Assembly (NCBI GenBank): GCA_017512705.1
Contig: JAFWEX010000044.1
Location: 1-64,000 of the forward strand
DNA length: 64,000 bases
Origin: Paenibacillus sp.
GTDB taxonomy: Bacteria; Bacillota; Bacilli; Paenibacillales; Paenibacillaceae
Reading direction: 5' to 3'
In this document: positions 51,714-62,083 of the stretch, piece after piece
Layout of the letters: each line of letters starts with the position of its first letter
Position numbering within the stretch: the first letter of the stretch is position 1
The notes under the pieces: model-generated
Told to the model about the DNA's origin: nothing
The model's database searches: none
Seen by the model: the letters and a program-made list of their open reading frames with translations, nothing else
Position numbers and translations under genes: made by a program

Positions 51714-54590
51714 TCAAGCGCTATTCAGATCATCAGTCTTGCCATTTTCTCGCACAACTTGCATTATGTCCGATCCGCTTCGTACGATAATCTGTACATC
51801 TCCATCCTCAGGTAAGATATCAATATAACGGTCCCCGCAAGTATCTTTAGCCTCCCACTCATTCAACCTTATGATAAATCCCACATGATGCAGCCCCGGA
51901 GCTACACGAAATCGGGCTTCTGCGACGTTGTCTGACCGCTCCAAGTGAACAGCTCCGTCCACCATCCCCGTACCCCATACCCAAACATCCCATCCATCGT
52001 AACAATGGTCTTCTCGCTCGTAGCGGATGGTTACAGTTCGAGAAAGGTATTTGTGAACCGTGATGGCATACGTCGCACGAATGCCTCCAGCTTCAGCAAT
52101 AATTACTGATTTTCCAGAAGTCAATGCCCTCACGATTCCGGTATGACTCACAGCCGCTACCTCTGAATGAGAGGAGCTCCAGCGAATATGAGCATCTGTG
52201 AGAGGCTGGCTGTATTGATCCAACACCAGCGCACGAAAACGACAAATTCGAGTCGTATACAATACTGGTTCACCTACAATTTCGATTCGATCAGCATAGC
52301 GTATATCCACCTCAACGTTGCAAGACGTGGTGATCTGACCGATATGCGCAGTAATTAAGGCGGTACCTCGGGTCAAGGTATAGAACGTACCATCCTCTTC
52401 TATTCGGACAACATCCGGATCAGAAGAACTCCACAGCACTTGTACATCTTCCAATACATTGCCTATCCCGTCTCTCACGGTGGCTCGTAATCGGGAACTC
52501 TCCTGAGGAGCGAACACCCGTCGCGGAGCAGTAATATGCAGTGTAGCTGGTTCTACCTTAACAGCACGCTCGCTATCATACAGCACCATGAGCGACCATC
52601 GTTCCACCTGAACCTCTCTACTTACGGTCTCGATGACGTCTGTCCCTGCCGTATGATGATTCACGACAATGTTCCAATTGCCCTCTTCCAGATGTAACGT
52701 CTGCGACTCATCTGAACCGTTATAGATCACCATAATTCGGTTCCATGAATCTTCATTCGCTCCATGTTCAAGCACATAGGCAACAACCCTTCCGTCCATT
52801 CGAATGAAACGGAGATGACGGCGAACCTGTTCCGCCTTAATCATACGAAATGCCGGATGAGTCCGACGCAATTGGATCAGCCCGCGATAATAGTCAAATA
52901 CGGGTCTGAAGCGAGCTTTATTTGCCCAAATCATCGTATTTACCGCATCACCACTTCGATAGCTGTTATGGTCTCCCACCTTGGATCTTAACATCTCATC
53001 TCCAGCATGTAGGAATGGTATCCCTTGTGATGTGAGCAATATTCCTGATGAGAGCAACGAGCGGCGAACCATTTCATTGTCTAGCACATGTTCCTCAACG
53101 ATATTTCGATACGGATCCGCAGCCTTCACCGCTGACTCGGCGCTACCACCTTCCACGGGCTGCCCATCTTGCCACACGGGAAAGCCCAGTTCATGACGGA
53201 CATGAAGAGAGGTTGCAATTTTATCCCATAGATTCAAATTATCATGAGCCGTCACATAATTTACGGTTTCCGCCGGAGAAGATGTGAAATCATCTAATGC
53301 TCCTGCTACACCTTTCGATATTTCGTATTCCAAGCCATCCGCTCCTGTGATGAAACCTCTACCATCGCCGTCATTATCCCCTTTAATTGCACTTCGAAAA
53401 TGATCATTGAATACAGCAAAACCCTGGCCCCGCTGCGTACCTTTGAGTGTTTGACGTTCTAGCGGGGAATGTCCTCCTGTCCACGGCTCTCCATAGATCA
53501 GGAAGGCTGAATCAAATTGTTCTCTTAATTCTCGGGTGAGTTCACTCACTGTATCCTGATCAATCAATGCCATCAGATCAAACCTGAATCCATCGATATG
53601 ATATTCTTCAGCCCAGTAGCGTAAGGAGTCCAGAATATATTTCCGTACCATAGGGCGCTCTGTCGCTAGCTCATTGCCTACACCCGAGCCGTTGCTTCGC
53701 GTACCATCCTCATAAGAACGGTAGAAATAGCCCGGTACAATACGTTCAAAAGGTCCCTCCTCCACACTGTACGTATGGTTGTAGACAACATCAAGAACAA
53801 CCCGGATGCCTTGCTGGTGCAGCGACTGGATCATCGATTTGAATTCCTTGATGCGAACTACAGGGTCTCTTGGATTTGTCGCATAAGAACCTTCAGGAAC
53901 GTTATAATGCTGAGGATCATACCCCCAGTTATAAGGAGCTTTCGCATTAAAATCTGCTTGCGCCGCTGCGAGTTCATTTACTGTCTGATAATCTGCTACA
54001 GGAAGCAGATGTACATGAGTAATCCCTAATTCCACCAGATGATCTATACCCATGCGGTTCCCCATTGCATCCGTAAGACCTGTAGCTGTGAAGGCGAGAT
54101 ATTTTCCCTTGTAAGAAAGCTCTGCATAAGGATCAGAAGAGAAATCACGCACGTGTAATTCATAGATCACGGCATCCACTGGATGCAAAAAAGCAGGTTT
54201 CACATCTTGATCCCAGCCTGGTGGATTCGTAGACTTCAGGTCAATAATAGCCGTTCGTTGCCCATTCGCCGTCACTGCTTTGGCATACGGATCAACTACC
54301 CATTCCACGTGTTCATGATCATGAACGATGCGATACATATAATAATAACCAGCCCAGTCACCTGTAAGATGTAGATGCCATATGCCATCTGCATCTCCCG
54401 TCATCTCATACGACTGACCGTTGTCATGCTGGACTACATTGCCCAGCTCGTTATATTCACCCTCGTCTTCAAAAATCAATATATCAACCCGCACTGCTGC
54501 TGGTGCCCATAATTTAAAAGCACTTGCATCACGGGTATAAGTTAAGCCAAGATCCTTGCCCTCATAACGAAAAGAAGTCCATTCTGGCAT
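51714..54590 (-). CDS. Type I pullulanase with Ig-like and pullulanase-associated C-terminal domains
   Basis: This 958-residue GH13 enzyme cleaves alpha-1,6 branches of pullulan, glycogen or branched dextrins. The N-terminal CBM48-like domain (residues about 10-110) is followed by the catalytic barrel, with YNWGYDPQHYNVPEG (the YNWGYDP pullulanase signature), the nucleophile in DGFRFDLMALID, the acid in YGEPWTGG and TAHDNLN. From about 690 come two Big_2-type Ig-like domains and then a PUD/CBM41-like domain (LSRTVTIRYEREDHCYDGWD; HVGFIIRLNEWEAKDTCGDRYI). Such C-terminal domains are usual in secreted enzymes, yet no signal peptide is seen. GGCGGTGG precedes the ATG. Confidence 0.92.
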   Translation of the reverse strand: MPEWTSFRYEGKDLGLTYTRDASAFKLWAPAAVRVDILIFEDEGEYNELGNVVQHDNGQSYEMTGDADGIWHLHLTGDWAGYYYMYRIVHDHEHVEWVVDPYAKAVTANGQRTAIIDLKSTNPPGWDQDVKPAFLHPVDAVIYELHVRDFSSDPYAELSYKGKYLAFTATGLTDAMGNRMGIDHLVELGITHVHLLPVADYQTVNELAAAQADFNAKAPYNWGYDPQHYNVPEGSYATNPRDPVVRIKEFKSMIQSLHQQGIRVVLDVVYNHTYSVEEGPFERIVPGYFYRSYEDGTRSNGSGVGNELATERPMVRKYILDSLRYWAEEYHIDGFRFDLMALIDQDTVSELTRELREQFDSAFLIYGEPWTGGHSPLERQTLKGTQRGQGFAVFNDHFRSAIKGDNDGDGRGFITGADGLEYEISKGVAGALDDFTSSPAETVNYVTAHDNLNLWDKIATSLHVRHELGFPVWQDGQPVEGGSAESAVKAADPYRNIVEEHVLDNEMVRRSLLSSGILLTSQGIPFLHAGDEMLRSKVGDHNSYRSGDAVNTMIWANKARFRPVFDYYRGLIQLRRTHPAFRMIKAEQVRRHLRFIRMDGRVVAYVLEHGANEDSWNRIMVIYNGSDESQTLHLEEGNWNIVVNHHTAGTDVIETVSREVQVERWSLMVLYDSERAVKVEPATLHITAPRRVFAPQESSRLRATVRDGIGNVLEDVQVLWSSSDPDVVRIEEDGTFYTLTRGTALITAHIGQITTSCNVEVDIRYADRIEIVGEPVLYTTRICRFRALVLDQYSQPLTDAHIRWSSSHSEVAAVSHTGIVRALTSGKSVIIAEAGGIRATYAITVHKYLSRTVTIRYEREDHCYDGWDVWVWGTGMVDGAVHLERSDNVAEARFRVAPGLHHVGFIIRLNEWEAKDTCGDRYIDILPEDGDVQIIVRSGSDIMQVVRENGKTDDLNSA

Positions 54591-54778
54591 CTTACCACCG
54601 CCTTTATATCCTTTAATTTCGTAATGTCCCGATGTTACGAAGTGGGACGCTATTTGTCAACCCGTGGTGTCTGTACTCCACATATCGGTATAATCGGGCT
54701 TTTCCATAAGCGATCGCTTTCATATCTATCATATGTAACCACGTGTATTGGTTGACAGGCATCTGTACCTTTGGCATC

Positions 54779-54817
54779 AAAAAAGCACTCTCCTTCAAGA
54801 TGAAAGAAAGTGCTTTG
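54779..54817 (-). terminator. Terminator between the two pullulanase genes
   Basis: AAAGCACT/AGTGCTTT arms; on the minus strand TTTTG follows. It ends the transcript of the shorter pullulanase. Confidence 0.65.
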
Positions 54818-54881
54818 CCACATACTTTTTTTAAAAAAATAATGTTGACGAAAAGGTGTTCCTATACTGGTTTACATCTCT

Positions 54882-56933
54882 TCAGGACATGGAATACAAC
54901 ACAGTCATCGAAATTCCTTGAACCTGCACCTGATGACCATCAATGGTGCGTAGTGAATCAATACCGGATTGCCCCTTCTCCGTCACGACATTCCATATGC
55001 CTGGGGATATGGAGACGGTCCGGGTTTCGATTGAGGCGTTGTAGATGACTACAATCCGGTTCCATGTATCGTTGACAGCCGCACCATGCAGTTCAAATGC
55101 AAGCAAGGCATGATCCTTTTCCAGAAGACGAACATGCTTCTTAATTGCATCACGTGTACGTAGTCGGAAAACAGGATGTTCCCGCCGAAGTTGAATAAGC
55201 CCGCGATAATAGTCAAACACCGGTTTGAATCGTTGCTTCTGGTCCCAGTGTATCGCGTTAACGATATCTCCACTCTCATGACTGTTCATATCCCCGTACT
55301 TGCTACGTAGCAGCTCATCCCCGGCTGCAATCAGAGGAATCCCCTGGGAGGTGAGCACAATTCCATTCGCAAGCAGGCAGCGTTTCACGGTTTCATTCTC
55401 GAGCACATGATCTGGATGAATCTGAAGATAAGGATCAGCCTCTCGGACAGCTTCTTCCAGGTTTGCAAACCCTCGGATACTTCCATCCTCGTTATACGTC
55501 AGAAAACCCAGCTGATCCTGTAGTCCCTGCGTTCGAACCACTTTGTCCCACAGGTTGAGATTATCATGTACAGTTACATAGTTAATCGTCTCGGAGGGGC
55601 CTTCCGTAAAATCATGAATTGCTCCTTGTACGCCTGTCCATAACTCTGCTTCCTTACCAACCTCACCTGTGGCAAAACCTTTGCCATCTCCATCACTATC
55701 ACCTTTAATGACGCCGCGGAAATTATCATTAAACACGGCAAATCCTGCTCCACGCTGTGCTCCCTTTAGTGTCATTTCATCTCCTAGAGGTGACTCCATC
55801 GCCCCCCAAGGCTCACCATATAACAAAATGGAAGATGAAACTTCTGAATGAAGCTCGTTAGCCAGTTCTTTCATCGTGTCGATATCAATCAAGCCCATCA
55901 GATCGAATCGAAAACCATCTATATGGTACTCTTCTGCCCAAAAACGGACAGAATCTATAATAAACTTGCGAACCATCGCTCGTTCTGTAGCCACTTCATT
56001 GCCCGTTCCAGAACCATTACTATATGTTCCATCTGCGTGCTGACGATAATAATACCCCGGAACCAGCTTTTCAAATGAACTGTCCGCTGTATTATACGTA
56101 TGGTTGTACACCACATCCATAATAACGCCTATCCCTTTACGATGAAGTGAAAGGATCATGGATTTAAGTTCACGAATCCTTGCCTCGGGATCATCTGCAC
56201 GCGTGGCATACGAGCCTTCGGGCACATTGTAGTGAAGCGGGTCGTAACCCCAGTTATAGTTGGATACATCATTTGGATTATCATCTACCTTCGATTCATC
56301 TACCGTGGCAAAATCAAACACAGGCAACAGATGCACATGGGTAATGCCCAGCTCAACCAAATGATCAATACCCAATGTGTTACCTTCACGATCACGCAGC
56401 CCCGTCTCCGTGAAAGCCAAATACTTACCCTTGTGCACGATACCGGAAGAAGGATGAATGGAGAAATCACGAACGTGTAGTTCATAAAGGACAGCATCTG
56501 TAGGATGAGATAAGTGTGGACGAACATCCTGCTCCCATCCTTCGGGATCAGTCTCCTCCATGTTCACGATAACCCCCATCTCTCCATTCATGGTTACCGC
56601 TCGTGCGTAAGGATCAACGGCTTCTGCTGATGTCCCGTCTTCAAATGTAGCCTTATACATATAGCGATAGCCTCTGAGGTCTCCCTCCATTTCCAGAGAC
56701 CACACCCCATCGTCGTTAGATTGCATAAATAGTGTATTTTGATTCACTTGATTGAACGGTTCATCTACTGTACCTCCTGTTAAAGGGGGATAGAGAACTA
56801 ATTGCATTTGAACAGCTTTCGGAGACCATACTTTGAACATGCATGAATTCGGCTTAACCATAATACCTAAATCGTTCCCTTCATATGTACTTGCTTTCTC
56901 TTCCTCGTTCCATTTCTGAATGTCGTCAATCAT
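54882..56933 (-). CDS. pulA: Type I pullulanase (cytoplasmic)
   Basis: This 683-residue debranching enzyme has the CBM48-like N-terminal domain, the YNWGYDPLHYNVPEG signature, the nucleophile Asp in DGFRFDLMGLID, the acid Glu in LYGEPWG and the VTVHDNLN motif. It has no signal peptide and no accessory C-terminal domain, and so probably trims imported branched maltodextrins or glycogen inside the cell. AGAGGGGAG precedes the ATG. Its catalytic part is clearly similar to that of the next gene, pointing to an old tandem duplication followed by domain gain or loss. Confidence 0.95.
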   Translation of the reverse strand: MIDDIQKWNEEEKASTYEGNDLGIMVKPNSCMFKVWSPKAVQMQLVLYPPLTGGTVDEPFNQVNQNTLFMQSNDDGVWSLEMEGDLRGYRYMYKATFEDGTSAEAVDPYARAVTMNGEMGVIVNMEETDPEGWEQDVRPHLSHPTDAVLYELHVRDFSIHPSSGIVHKGKYLAFTETGLRDREGNTLGIDHLVELGITHVHLLPVFDFATVDESKVDDNPNDVSNYNWGYDPLHYNVPEGSYATRADDPEARIRELKSMILSLHRKGIGVIMDVVYNHTYNTADSSFEKLVPGYYYRQHADGTYSNGSGTGNEVATERAMVRKFIIDSVRFWAEEYHIDGFRFDLMGLIDIDTMKELANELHSEVSSSILLYGEPWGAMESPLGDEMTLKGAQRGAGFAVFNDNFRGVIKGDSDGDGKGFATGEVGKEAELWTGVQGAIHDFTEGPSETINYVTVHDNLNLWDKVVRTQGLQDQLGFLTYNEDGSIRGFANLEEAVREADPYLQIHPDHVLENETVKRCLLANGIVLTSQGIPLIAAGDELLRSKYGDMNSHESGDIVNAIHWDQKQRFKPVFDYYRGLIQLRREHPVFRLRTRDAIKKHVRLLEKDHALLAFELHGAAVNDTWNRIVVIYNASIETRTVSISPGIWNVVTEKGQSGIDSLRTIDGHQVQVQGISMTVLYSMS

Positions 56934-57030
56934 GATGCTGCTCCCCTCTCGCTTGAGCGTAATGTGGTATAAGAGAAGATGCTCTTTACCCTTTATACCC
57001 GTTCTCTAGGTCGAGCATAATATTCTCATG

Positions 57031-57073
57031 CAAAAAAAAGCAGAAAGATGTAAACTCACATCCACTCTGCTTT
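57031..57073 (-). terminator. Terminator after the large secreted protein gene
   Basis: The minus-strand stem AAAGCAGA...GATGT/ACATC...TCTGCTTT is followed by TTTTTTG. Confidence 0.75.
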
Positions 57074-57107
57074 GGTTTATAGTTGATAATCAGTAGTCCA
57101 TTTCTTA

Positions 57108-60100
57108 TTAATGAGGTGCTTGGGATTGGAAATCAAGACGGCTGGATTGATCAGCGTGATAGAGCAAAACATCACCATCTTTCATTGCCCAGGTTTTCCC
57201 TTGAGCGTCTACCGGACTGTTGTTGTACCCCTCCATCTGCCATTGATTCATTAACGGAGCATGACTGTATTGTAGGTGGGGATCACTTGTATTGCCGTTC
57301 TTTAATGTTTCAATATTAAAATTAACAACGATGTATCCATCTCTCAAAAAAATATCCGCCTTATCATACAACTCATTTTCACGGGCAAAACGCTCCAGAT
57401 TGGTGCCTGCGGGAACTGCATATACGTCCGCTGGTAAGCTATACTCCCCATACCAGCGCTGAATAGCGGCATTCGCTCGGTCTGCATTAACACTGGAGGG
57501 TATACCTGTTTTGGGACCAATAAGCGTTCTAATCTGTGAAGGGAGAATCATCCAGTTGTAGCGGCCGATCCAAGTTTTATGATGAGAAATCTGATCTACG
57601 AAACGAACCATGGATTGTTCCAATGTATATTTGTCCCGCTCTTCGGCTTTCCATACATTCATGTACTGATAACGTGCCGTATCTACAAGTTCCGTTCCCG
57701 GTACGTTTCGCAAACGTGCGTTGAGTACAACATATCGTTTCTCCAGATCCTGTGCAGAGCCGATTCGAATGAGACGTTCTTGTCCCCGATGATAATACAA
57801 ATCCACTTCTTGCCTTATCGTACCATCCTTACTCAAATAGAAGAACGTCGGAGTTATTCGGATACCATCCTGTTTGCCAAACATATTGCCCTTGGTTTTC
57901 AGATCGAATTTGAAATGGTAACCCGTTTTCACTGCTGCATTGCCAAATCCCTGCACAGGATGACTGCCTGGTCGGATAGGCAATACATAAGGGGCCAGGT
58001 TGCCGCGAGCATCCCCATCAATCTGGTTGGTTCCGGTCCAGTAGCTTGCACCAGAGGGTTCCGGGTTGCCTGGTTGTTTACGGAATACCTTTTCCCAGTT
58101 GTAGTCTGAGATATCGGTGATATGAAAATCATATAATCGTCCGATAACCTCTACAGCGACAGTATCGGAAGCTGTATGATGAACAAGTTGAGTATTCGCA
58201 TCTTGTTGTTCCGTAAAATTTGCAGGTGCATTCTCTGCAATATTCCGGAACTCTATTTCATAGTTCCCTTCATCTACCCAAACAGGAAGGAAAAATGGGG
58301 TGTCGAGTTGATTCACAGGGATGTCGATCCAGGTCATGGCCGAAATGAATTGTCTTTGAGCATCTGTATAGACATCAAAAGGGAAACGTACCTGTTTTTG
58401 GCGAAAATACTTGGCATAGTCCCGATCCCCGTACCCCGGATAATTCGCTACATTCAGATGCTGACCTGAGGTCGGTATTCGTACAAGGAACGGACGCTCC
58501 AGAATCAGTGCAGCTCGGCTGGCATCCGGCTTCGTTTTCTGATTATGAGGCTGGTCATCCGAAACCCATGCATAGTTCACCACAGGAGTATGAACTGTAA
58601 CCGGATTAATTCCCGGAATTGAAAAGCGCTGTTCCTGTCCTCCGTTAACATTACCAGGGAGTAGGCTATAGGTGATTTCCCCAGTTGTCGGTTGATCGGC
58701 TTTATTGATCAGTGTATTCTTGATCGTTAGTCGATTCTTGTAGAGTACCTGATCTCCAATCATACTCGGTTGTGGAATCGTCCCAGGTCTGGGAGCTGCT
58801 TTTTCCACAGGAGAAGAATTCATAATGGTTATACCATTAAACATCACATGGTCATTGTTAACGGTGTTTTCTCCAACTGCCCCTTCGGCTTTCGTTTGAA
58901 AAAGTGCTGTTTCGTCTGGTGTGGGGGGCTCGACTGAGCCACCAGAAACAGTTTGGACACCCAGATCTACATCCTGGCATGGCGCGGGTTTGACATGAGC
59001 CTGCACCTCAGCGTCCGCCGTGGATTGTAGTGTTGGAAGTGTATATGTGTTCGGTGTAAGAGTGACGGTGTCCCCGTAACCTCCCAACGCATAGTTAGAA
59101 ACTTTGGCCTCATGTAGTTTGTAGACCTCCAGGTTTTCAATTTGCCAGTAGCTGTAGTCCCTTGTGACTACCATAGTCTTATCTCCTGGCACATCCCGTT
59201 CTTTGGGCTCTGCCTGTGTTCCGGGGTCTCCCTCCCCACGAGAAGGCCGCCCTGGAATTGTCCACCTTTTGTTATACACTCTCTTCACTTTGACGTTATA
59301 CGTCACAGTACCCGTCATGTTGACCCAACGATGTTGAAATAGATAACCCTTAGCCAAAACACTTGCGTAAAGATCCTCCGAAGTGGGAATACCACGGGTT
59401 ACATCGAACTTCTCAGCACCTCGTTCATCAGCCTTCAACACCCCACTAACAGAGGGATCCATGATTGAAGCTTCTACCACGCTACCTCTACTAGGCGGGC
59501 TGATCGTAACCGAACAAGCATTCACAGGATCACTTCCCGGACCTCCACCACCCGGTTCTCCGTTGTCGCTATCCGTACAATCCTTCACTACAAGCTCTTC
59601 TGTCCCTTGCTCATCAAGTCGCTGCGTGGGATCAAGAAAACGAGCCTTGATGATCGCGGTGCCCACAATCCCCTTGATTGTAATTTTGCCTTCTGCACTA
59701 ATTGTGGCAACAGTAGGATTCGAACTGCTCCATGTTAATTTGGGATGTGCTGTCAGTTTATGAACACTTCGATCCGGTTTCGTAAGAACTGCTTCTGCTT
59801 GCAGGAGTGTTGTCGTAGATTTGCAGGCATTGGGCAGATTCACTACCAGTCCCGGCTCAGATGTTACGGTAACGGTTGCTGTATCCGAGATAAGGTATGT
59901 ACCATTGTTCCAGATTGCACGTACCGTAACCGTTCCTGGGCTTTCGGCTTTTAACATACCTGTCTTTAGTTCAATGCTTGCTACCGTCTCATCTGAAGAA
60001 AACCATTTAATCTCTGTCTCTCTGCCAGATACATCCACACCTTCATTCCACGTTGTAGAACCGTAGCCCTTAGTCTTCACTTTGGCTACCATCTGCTTGG

Positions 60101-60797
60101 TCTGGCCAATTGTCATCCTTGCATCTGGGGTTACGTCGATTTCTTTTTCTTCATAAATCTTTCCTTCCCAAAAAATACTGACGGGCGTGTGGTAAACCAT
60201 TCTAAACTTAGGTTTATTTCCTGGTCTAGTTCCAAACTGCTCTCTTTCAAAAAAAGTATATCCCTTGCCAGTGTAGGTACGAATGTCTGCATTTTTTTCG
60301 CTCGTAACCCTTGGAACCCCTATTCCTTCATAGCTGTTAACTTGCTGATATTTAACACCATTGGGGTCATCCTTTAATTTAATATCTGATACCATTGAGG
60401 CTTCAATAACATTCCCCCTATAGGGTTTCCAACTTTGTGGAGGCCATCGACTCATATCGACATTGTCTGGTATTTCTGTTTTGACAGGGTAGGCATCCGT
60501 ATCTGTTCCTCCGTTATCTACATCTCTGTGAGTGCCTTGATATTCCGCCCTAAATTTGCCTGAATCAAGTTGATACCAGTAAACTCCTGGTATCCCTTCA
60601 GTTGGATTTGCATCTACAATTACTGCCGGACCCTTCATCGATTTGGGTCCATATTGTTCCGTTGAAGCTTTAACCTCAGAGATACAATTCGAGAAAATAT
60701 ATAGCAATGCTATAGAACAAGCGATAAACCTAATTCTAGTTAAACGATGCGCATTACTTGTTAAGTAGATTTTTTTATTTAATTTAACCACCACCAA
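57108..60797 (-). CDS. Large secreted protein with Ig-like (Big_2) repeats
   Basis: This 1229-residue protein has a signal peptide-like start (IRFIACSIALLYIFSNCISEVKA). Big_2-type Ig-like domains are seen near residues 225-310 (VTPDARMTIGQTKQMVAKV; TVASIELKTGMLKAESPGTVTV) and 320-405 (LTWSSSNPTVATISAEGKITI). A Gly/Pro-rich linker (GEPGGGGPGSDP) follows, then about 800 residues of mostly beta-rich, unrecognised sequence with repeated Pro- and Tyr-rich stretches. It starts five bases after the SLH gene; the start is a TTG without a clear ribosome-binding site, pointing to translational coupling. It is probably a wall-associated or S-layer-linked structural protein. Confidence 0.85.
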   Translation of the reverse strand: MVVVKLNKKIYLTSNAHRLTRIRFIACSIALLYIFSNCISEVKASTEQYGPKSMKGPAVIVDANPTEGIPGVYWYQLDSGKFRAEYQGTHRDVDNGGTDTDAYPVKTEIPDNVDMSRWPPQSWKPYRGNVIEASMVSDIKLKDDPNGVKYQQVNSYEGIGVPRVTSEKNADIRTYTGKGYTFFEREQFGTRPGNKPKFRMVYHTPVSIFWEGKIYEEKEIDVTPDARMTIGQTKQMVAKVKTKGYGSTTWNEGVDVSGRETEIKWFSSDETVASIELKTGMLKAESPGTVTVRAIWNNGTYLISDTATVTVTSEPGLVVNLPNACKSTTTLLQAEAVLTKPDRSVHKLTAHPKLTWSSSNPTVATISAEGKITIKGIVGTAIIKARFLDPTQRLDEQGTEELVVKDCTDSDNGEPGGGGPGSDPVNACSVTISPPSRGSVVEASIMDPSVSGVLKADERGAEKFDVTRGIPTSEDLYASVLAKGYLFQHRWVNMTGTVTYNVKVKRVYNKRWTIPGRPSRGEGDPGTQAEPKERDVPGDKTMVVTRDYSYWQIENLEVYKLHEAKVSNYALGGYGDTVTLTPNTYTLPTLQSTADAEVQAHVKPAPCQDVDLGVQTVSGGSVEPPTPDETALFQTKAEGAVGENTVNNDHVMFNGITIMNSSPVEKAAPRPGTIPQPSMIGDQVLYKNRLTIKNTLINKADQPTTGEITYSLLPGNVNGGQEQRFSIPGINPVTVHTPVVNYAWVSDDQPHNQKTKPDASRAALILERPFLVRIPTSGQHLNVANYPGYGDRDYAKYFRQKQVRFPFDVYTDAQRQFISAMTWIDIPVNQLDTPFFLPVWVDEGNYEIEFRNIAENAPANFTEQQDANTQLVHHTASDTVAVEVIGRLYDFHITDISDYNWEKVFRKQPGNPEPSGASYWTGTNQIDGDARGNLAPYVLPIRPGSHPVQGFGNAAVKTGYHFKFDLKTKGNMFGKQDGIRITPTFFYLSKDGTIRQEVDLYYHRGQERLIRIGSAQDLEKRYVVLNARLRNVPGTELVDTARYQYMNVWKAEERDKYTLEQSMVRFVDQISHHKTWIGRYNWMILPSQIRTLIGPKTGIPSSVNADRANAAIQRWYGEYSLPADVYAVPAGTNLERFARENELYDKADIFLRDGYIVVNFNIETLKNGNTSDPHLQYSHAPLMNQWQMEGYNNSPVDAQGKTWAMKDGDVLLYHADQSSRLDFQSQAPH

Positions 60798-60802
60798 AAG
60801 CT

Positions 60803-62083
60803 CTATTGATAAATCTGAACTTCTTTACCTGCATCATCTTTTAACAAATATCCACCTTTCACAGCGTCTAACGTATGTGATGTCCAAAATCTAAATGGAA
60901 GTTCTTTCTTTAGAACCATGCTTGAATCGTCAGGTAGTGTAACAAATCCCTTCTGTTTCAAAAATTCCTCGTTAAATAATCTCTGGATTGGTATAGCTAT
61001 ATTGTCATTGGCTCTAGCGAAAGTTAAAAGATCAGACTTGTCCAGTTTAGATGTAAAAGTAATCTCAGCATAAGTGGAGAAACGACCTCCCTGTGCTCTA
61101 GTTAACTTGTTTGGATCAACAAACAAGTTAGCATATAAACCCTTAGGTTGTTTTCCTCGGGTGTCTACTACGATAAACCTGTGGTACTTTACTACGCCTA
61201 CTTTATTTTTCAGTGTATATTCATTATTAACAATATCTTTAAAACTTCCTTTAATATACTTGTAATTACTAATTGTCGTTAAATTCGTACCTGTCGTTCC
61301 TACCTCTCGCAACTCATTTAGATCGCTGTACTTTGAAGCGTCCGTTCCCTCTACATCCATGTACCGCAGCAAGATAGCGGCAACTTCCGCACGAGTTGTT
61401 GGATCAGCCGGTTTTAGTGTGCCATCCTGAAATCCACCAACAATACCTGTCCCACGTACAAGAGCAAGATATGGAATCTGTTCAGGACGAATTGTTCCGC
61501 GATTCACTTCGGGTGTAGGCAGTAACGTATTTTTCGTATCGTTAAAAGCATCTCCGAAGCTGCTCTCTGATTTGACCAATCCGCTTGCAATCCACTTCAT
61601 CATTTCATAACGTGTAAGCTCCGTAGTAGGCTTAAAGCCATTTACATAATCATTAACATCAATGAAGCCTTGTGCCACCAGTTGATGAACTGCCGACTCG
61701 GACCAGTGCCCTGTAAGATCAGAAAAAACATTTGGAGCCTGTCCTTGCGCCTTCTCTAATCCAGTTGCTCGAGCAAGAATCGCGGCATATTCCCCGCGAG
61801 TAATCTTGCCATTGGGGCGAAACGTCCCATCCTGGTAACCGGAGATCAGATTTTTCTTCAATGCTTTGGCAATCGTCTCTTGAGCCCAATGCCCTTTAAC
61901 GTCCTTGAACTTGCTTAATGCACTGTCTGCCGTAACTGAAGCGGCTTTTACGTTTGTAGCCCAAGGTGTAGACCCTACAGGTATAAGTGTTCCTGCCAAC
62001 ACAGCAACAGTCAATAATCCAATGAAGCAAACGTTTCTACTGATTTTTCTTCCTAATACTTTTTCTTTTTTCGTAATCTTCAA
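60803..62083 (-). CDS. SLH-domain surface protein
   Basis: This 426-residue exported protein has a signal peptide (VCFIGLLTVAVLAGTLIPVG) and three SLH domains (from about residues 55, 120 and 185; KGHWAQETIAKALKKNLISG, FRPNGKITRGEYAAILARATG, LKPADPTTRAEVAAILLRYM). SLH domains bind pyruvylated wall polymers, tethering the protein to the cell surface. The C-terminal 180 residues (YHRFIVVDTRGKQPKGLYANLF) are of unknown fold. A TTG at 62083, nine bases after AGGAGA, is preferred over the GTG that overlaps the ribosome-binding site. It is directly followed by the large Ig-repeat gene, probably its partner. Confidence 0.9.
   Translation of the reverse strand: MKITKKEKVLGRKISRNVCFIGLLTVAVLAGTLIPVGSTPWATNVKAASVTADSALSKFKDVKGHWAQETIAKALKKNLISGYQDGTFRPNGKITRGEYAAILARATGLEKAQGQAPNVFSDLTGHWSESAVHQLVAQGFIDVNDYVNGFKPTTELTRYEMMKWIASGLVKSESSFGDAFNDTKNTLLPTPEVNRGTIRPEQIPYLALVRGTGIVGGFQDGTLKPADPTTRAEVAAILLRYMDVEGTDASKYSDLNELREVGTTGTNLTTISNYKYIKGSFKDIVNNEYTLKNKVGVVKYHRFIVVDTRGKQPKGLYANLFVDPNKLTRAQGGRFSTYAEITFTSKLDKSDLLTFARANDNIAIPIQRLFNEEFLKQKGFVTLPDDSSMVLKKELPFRFWTSHTLDAVKGGYLLKDDAGKEVQIYQ

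Noticed and set aside
57579-58109. 176-codon plus-strand open frame opposite the large secreted protein
   Set aside because: Antisense shadow of a clear coding frame, no start signal and no recognisable domains.
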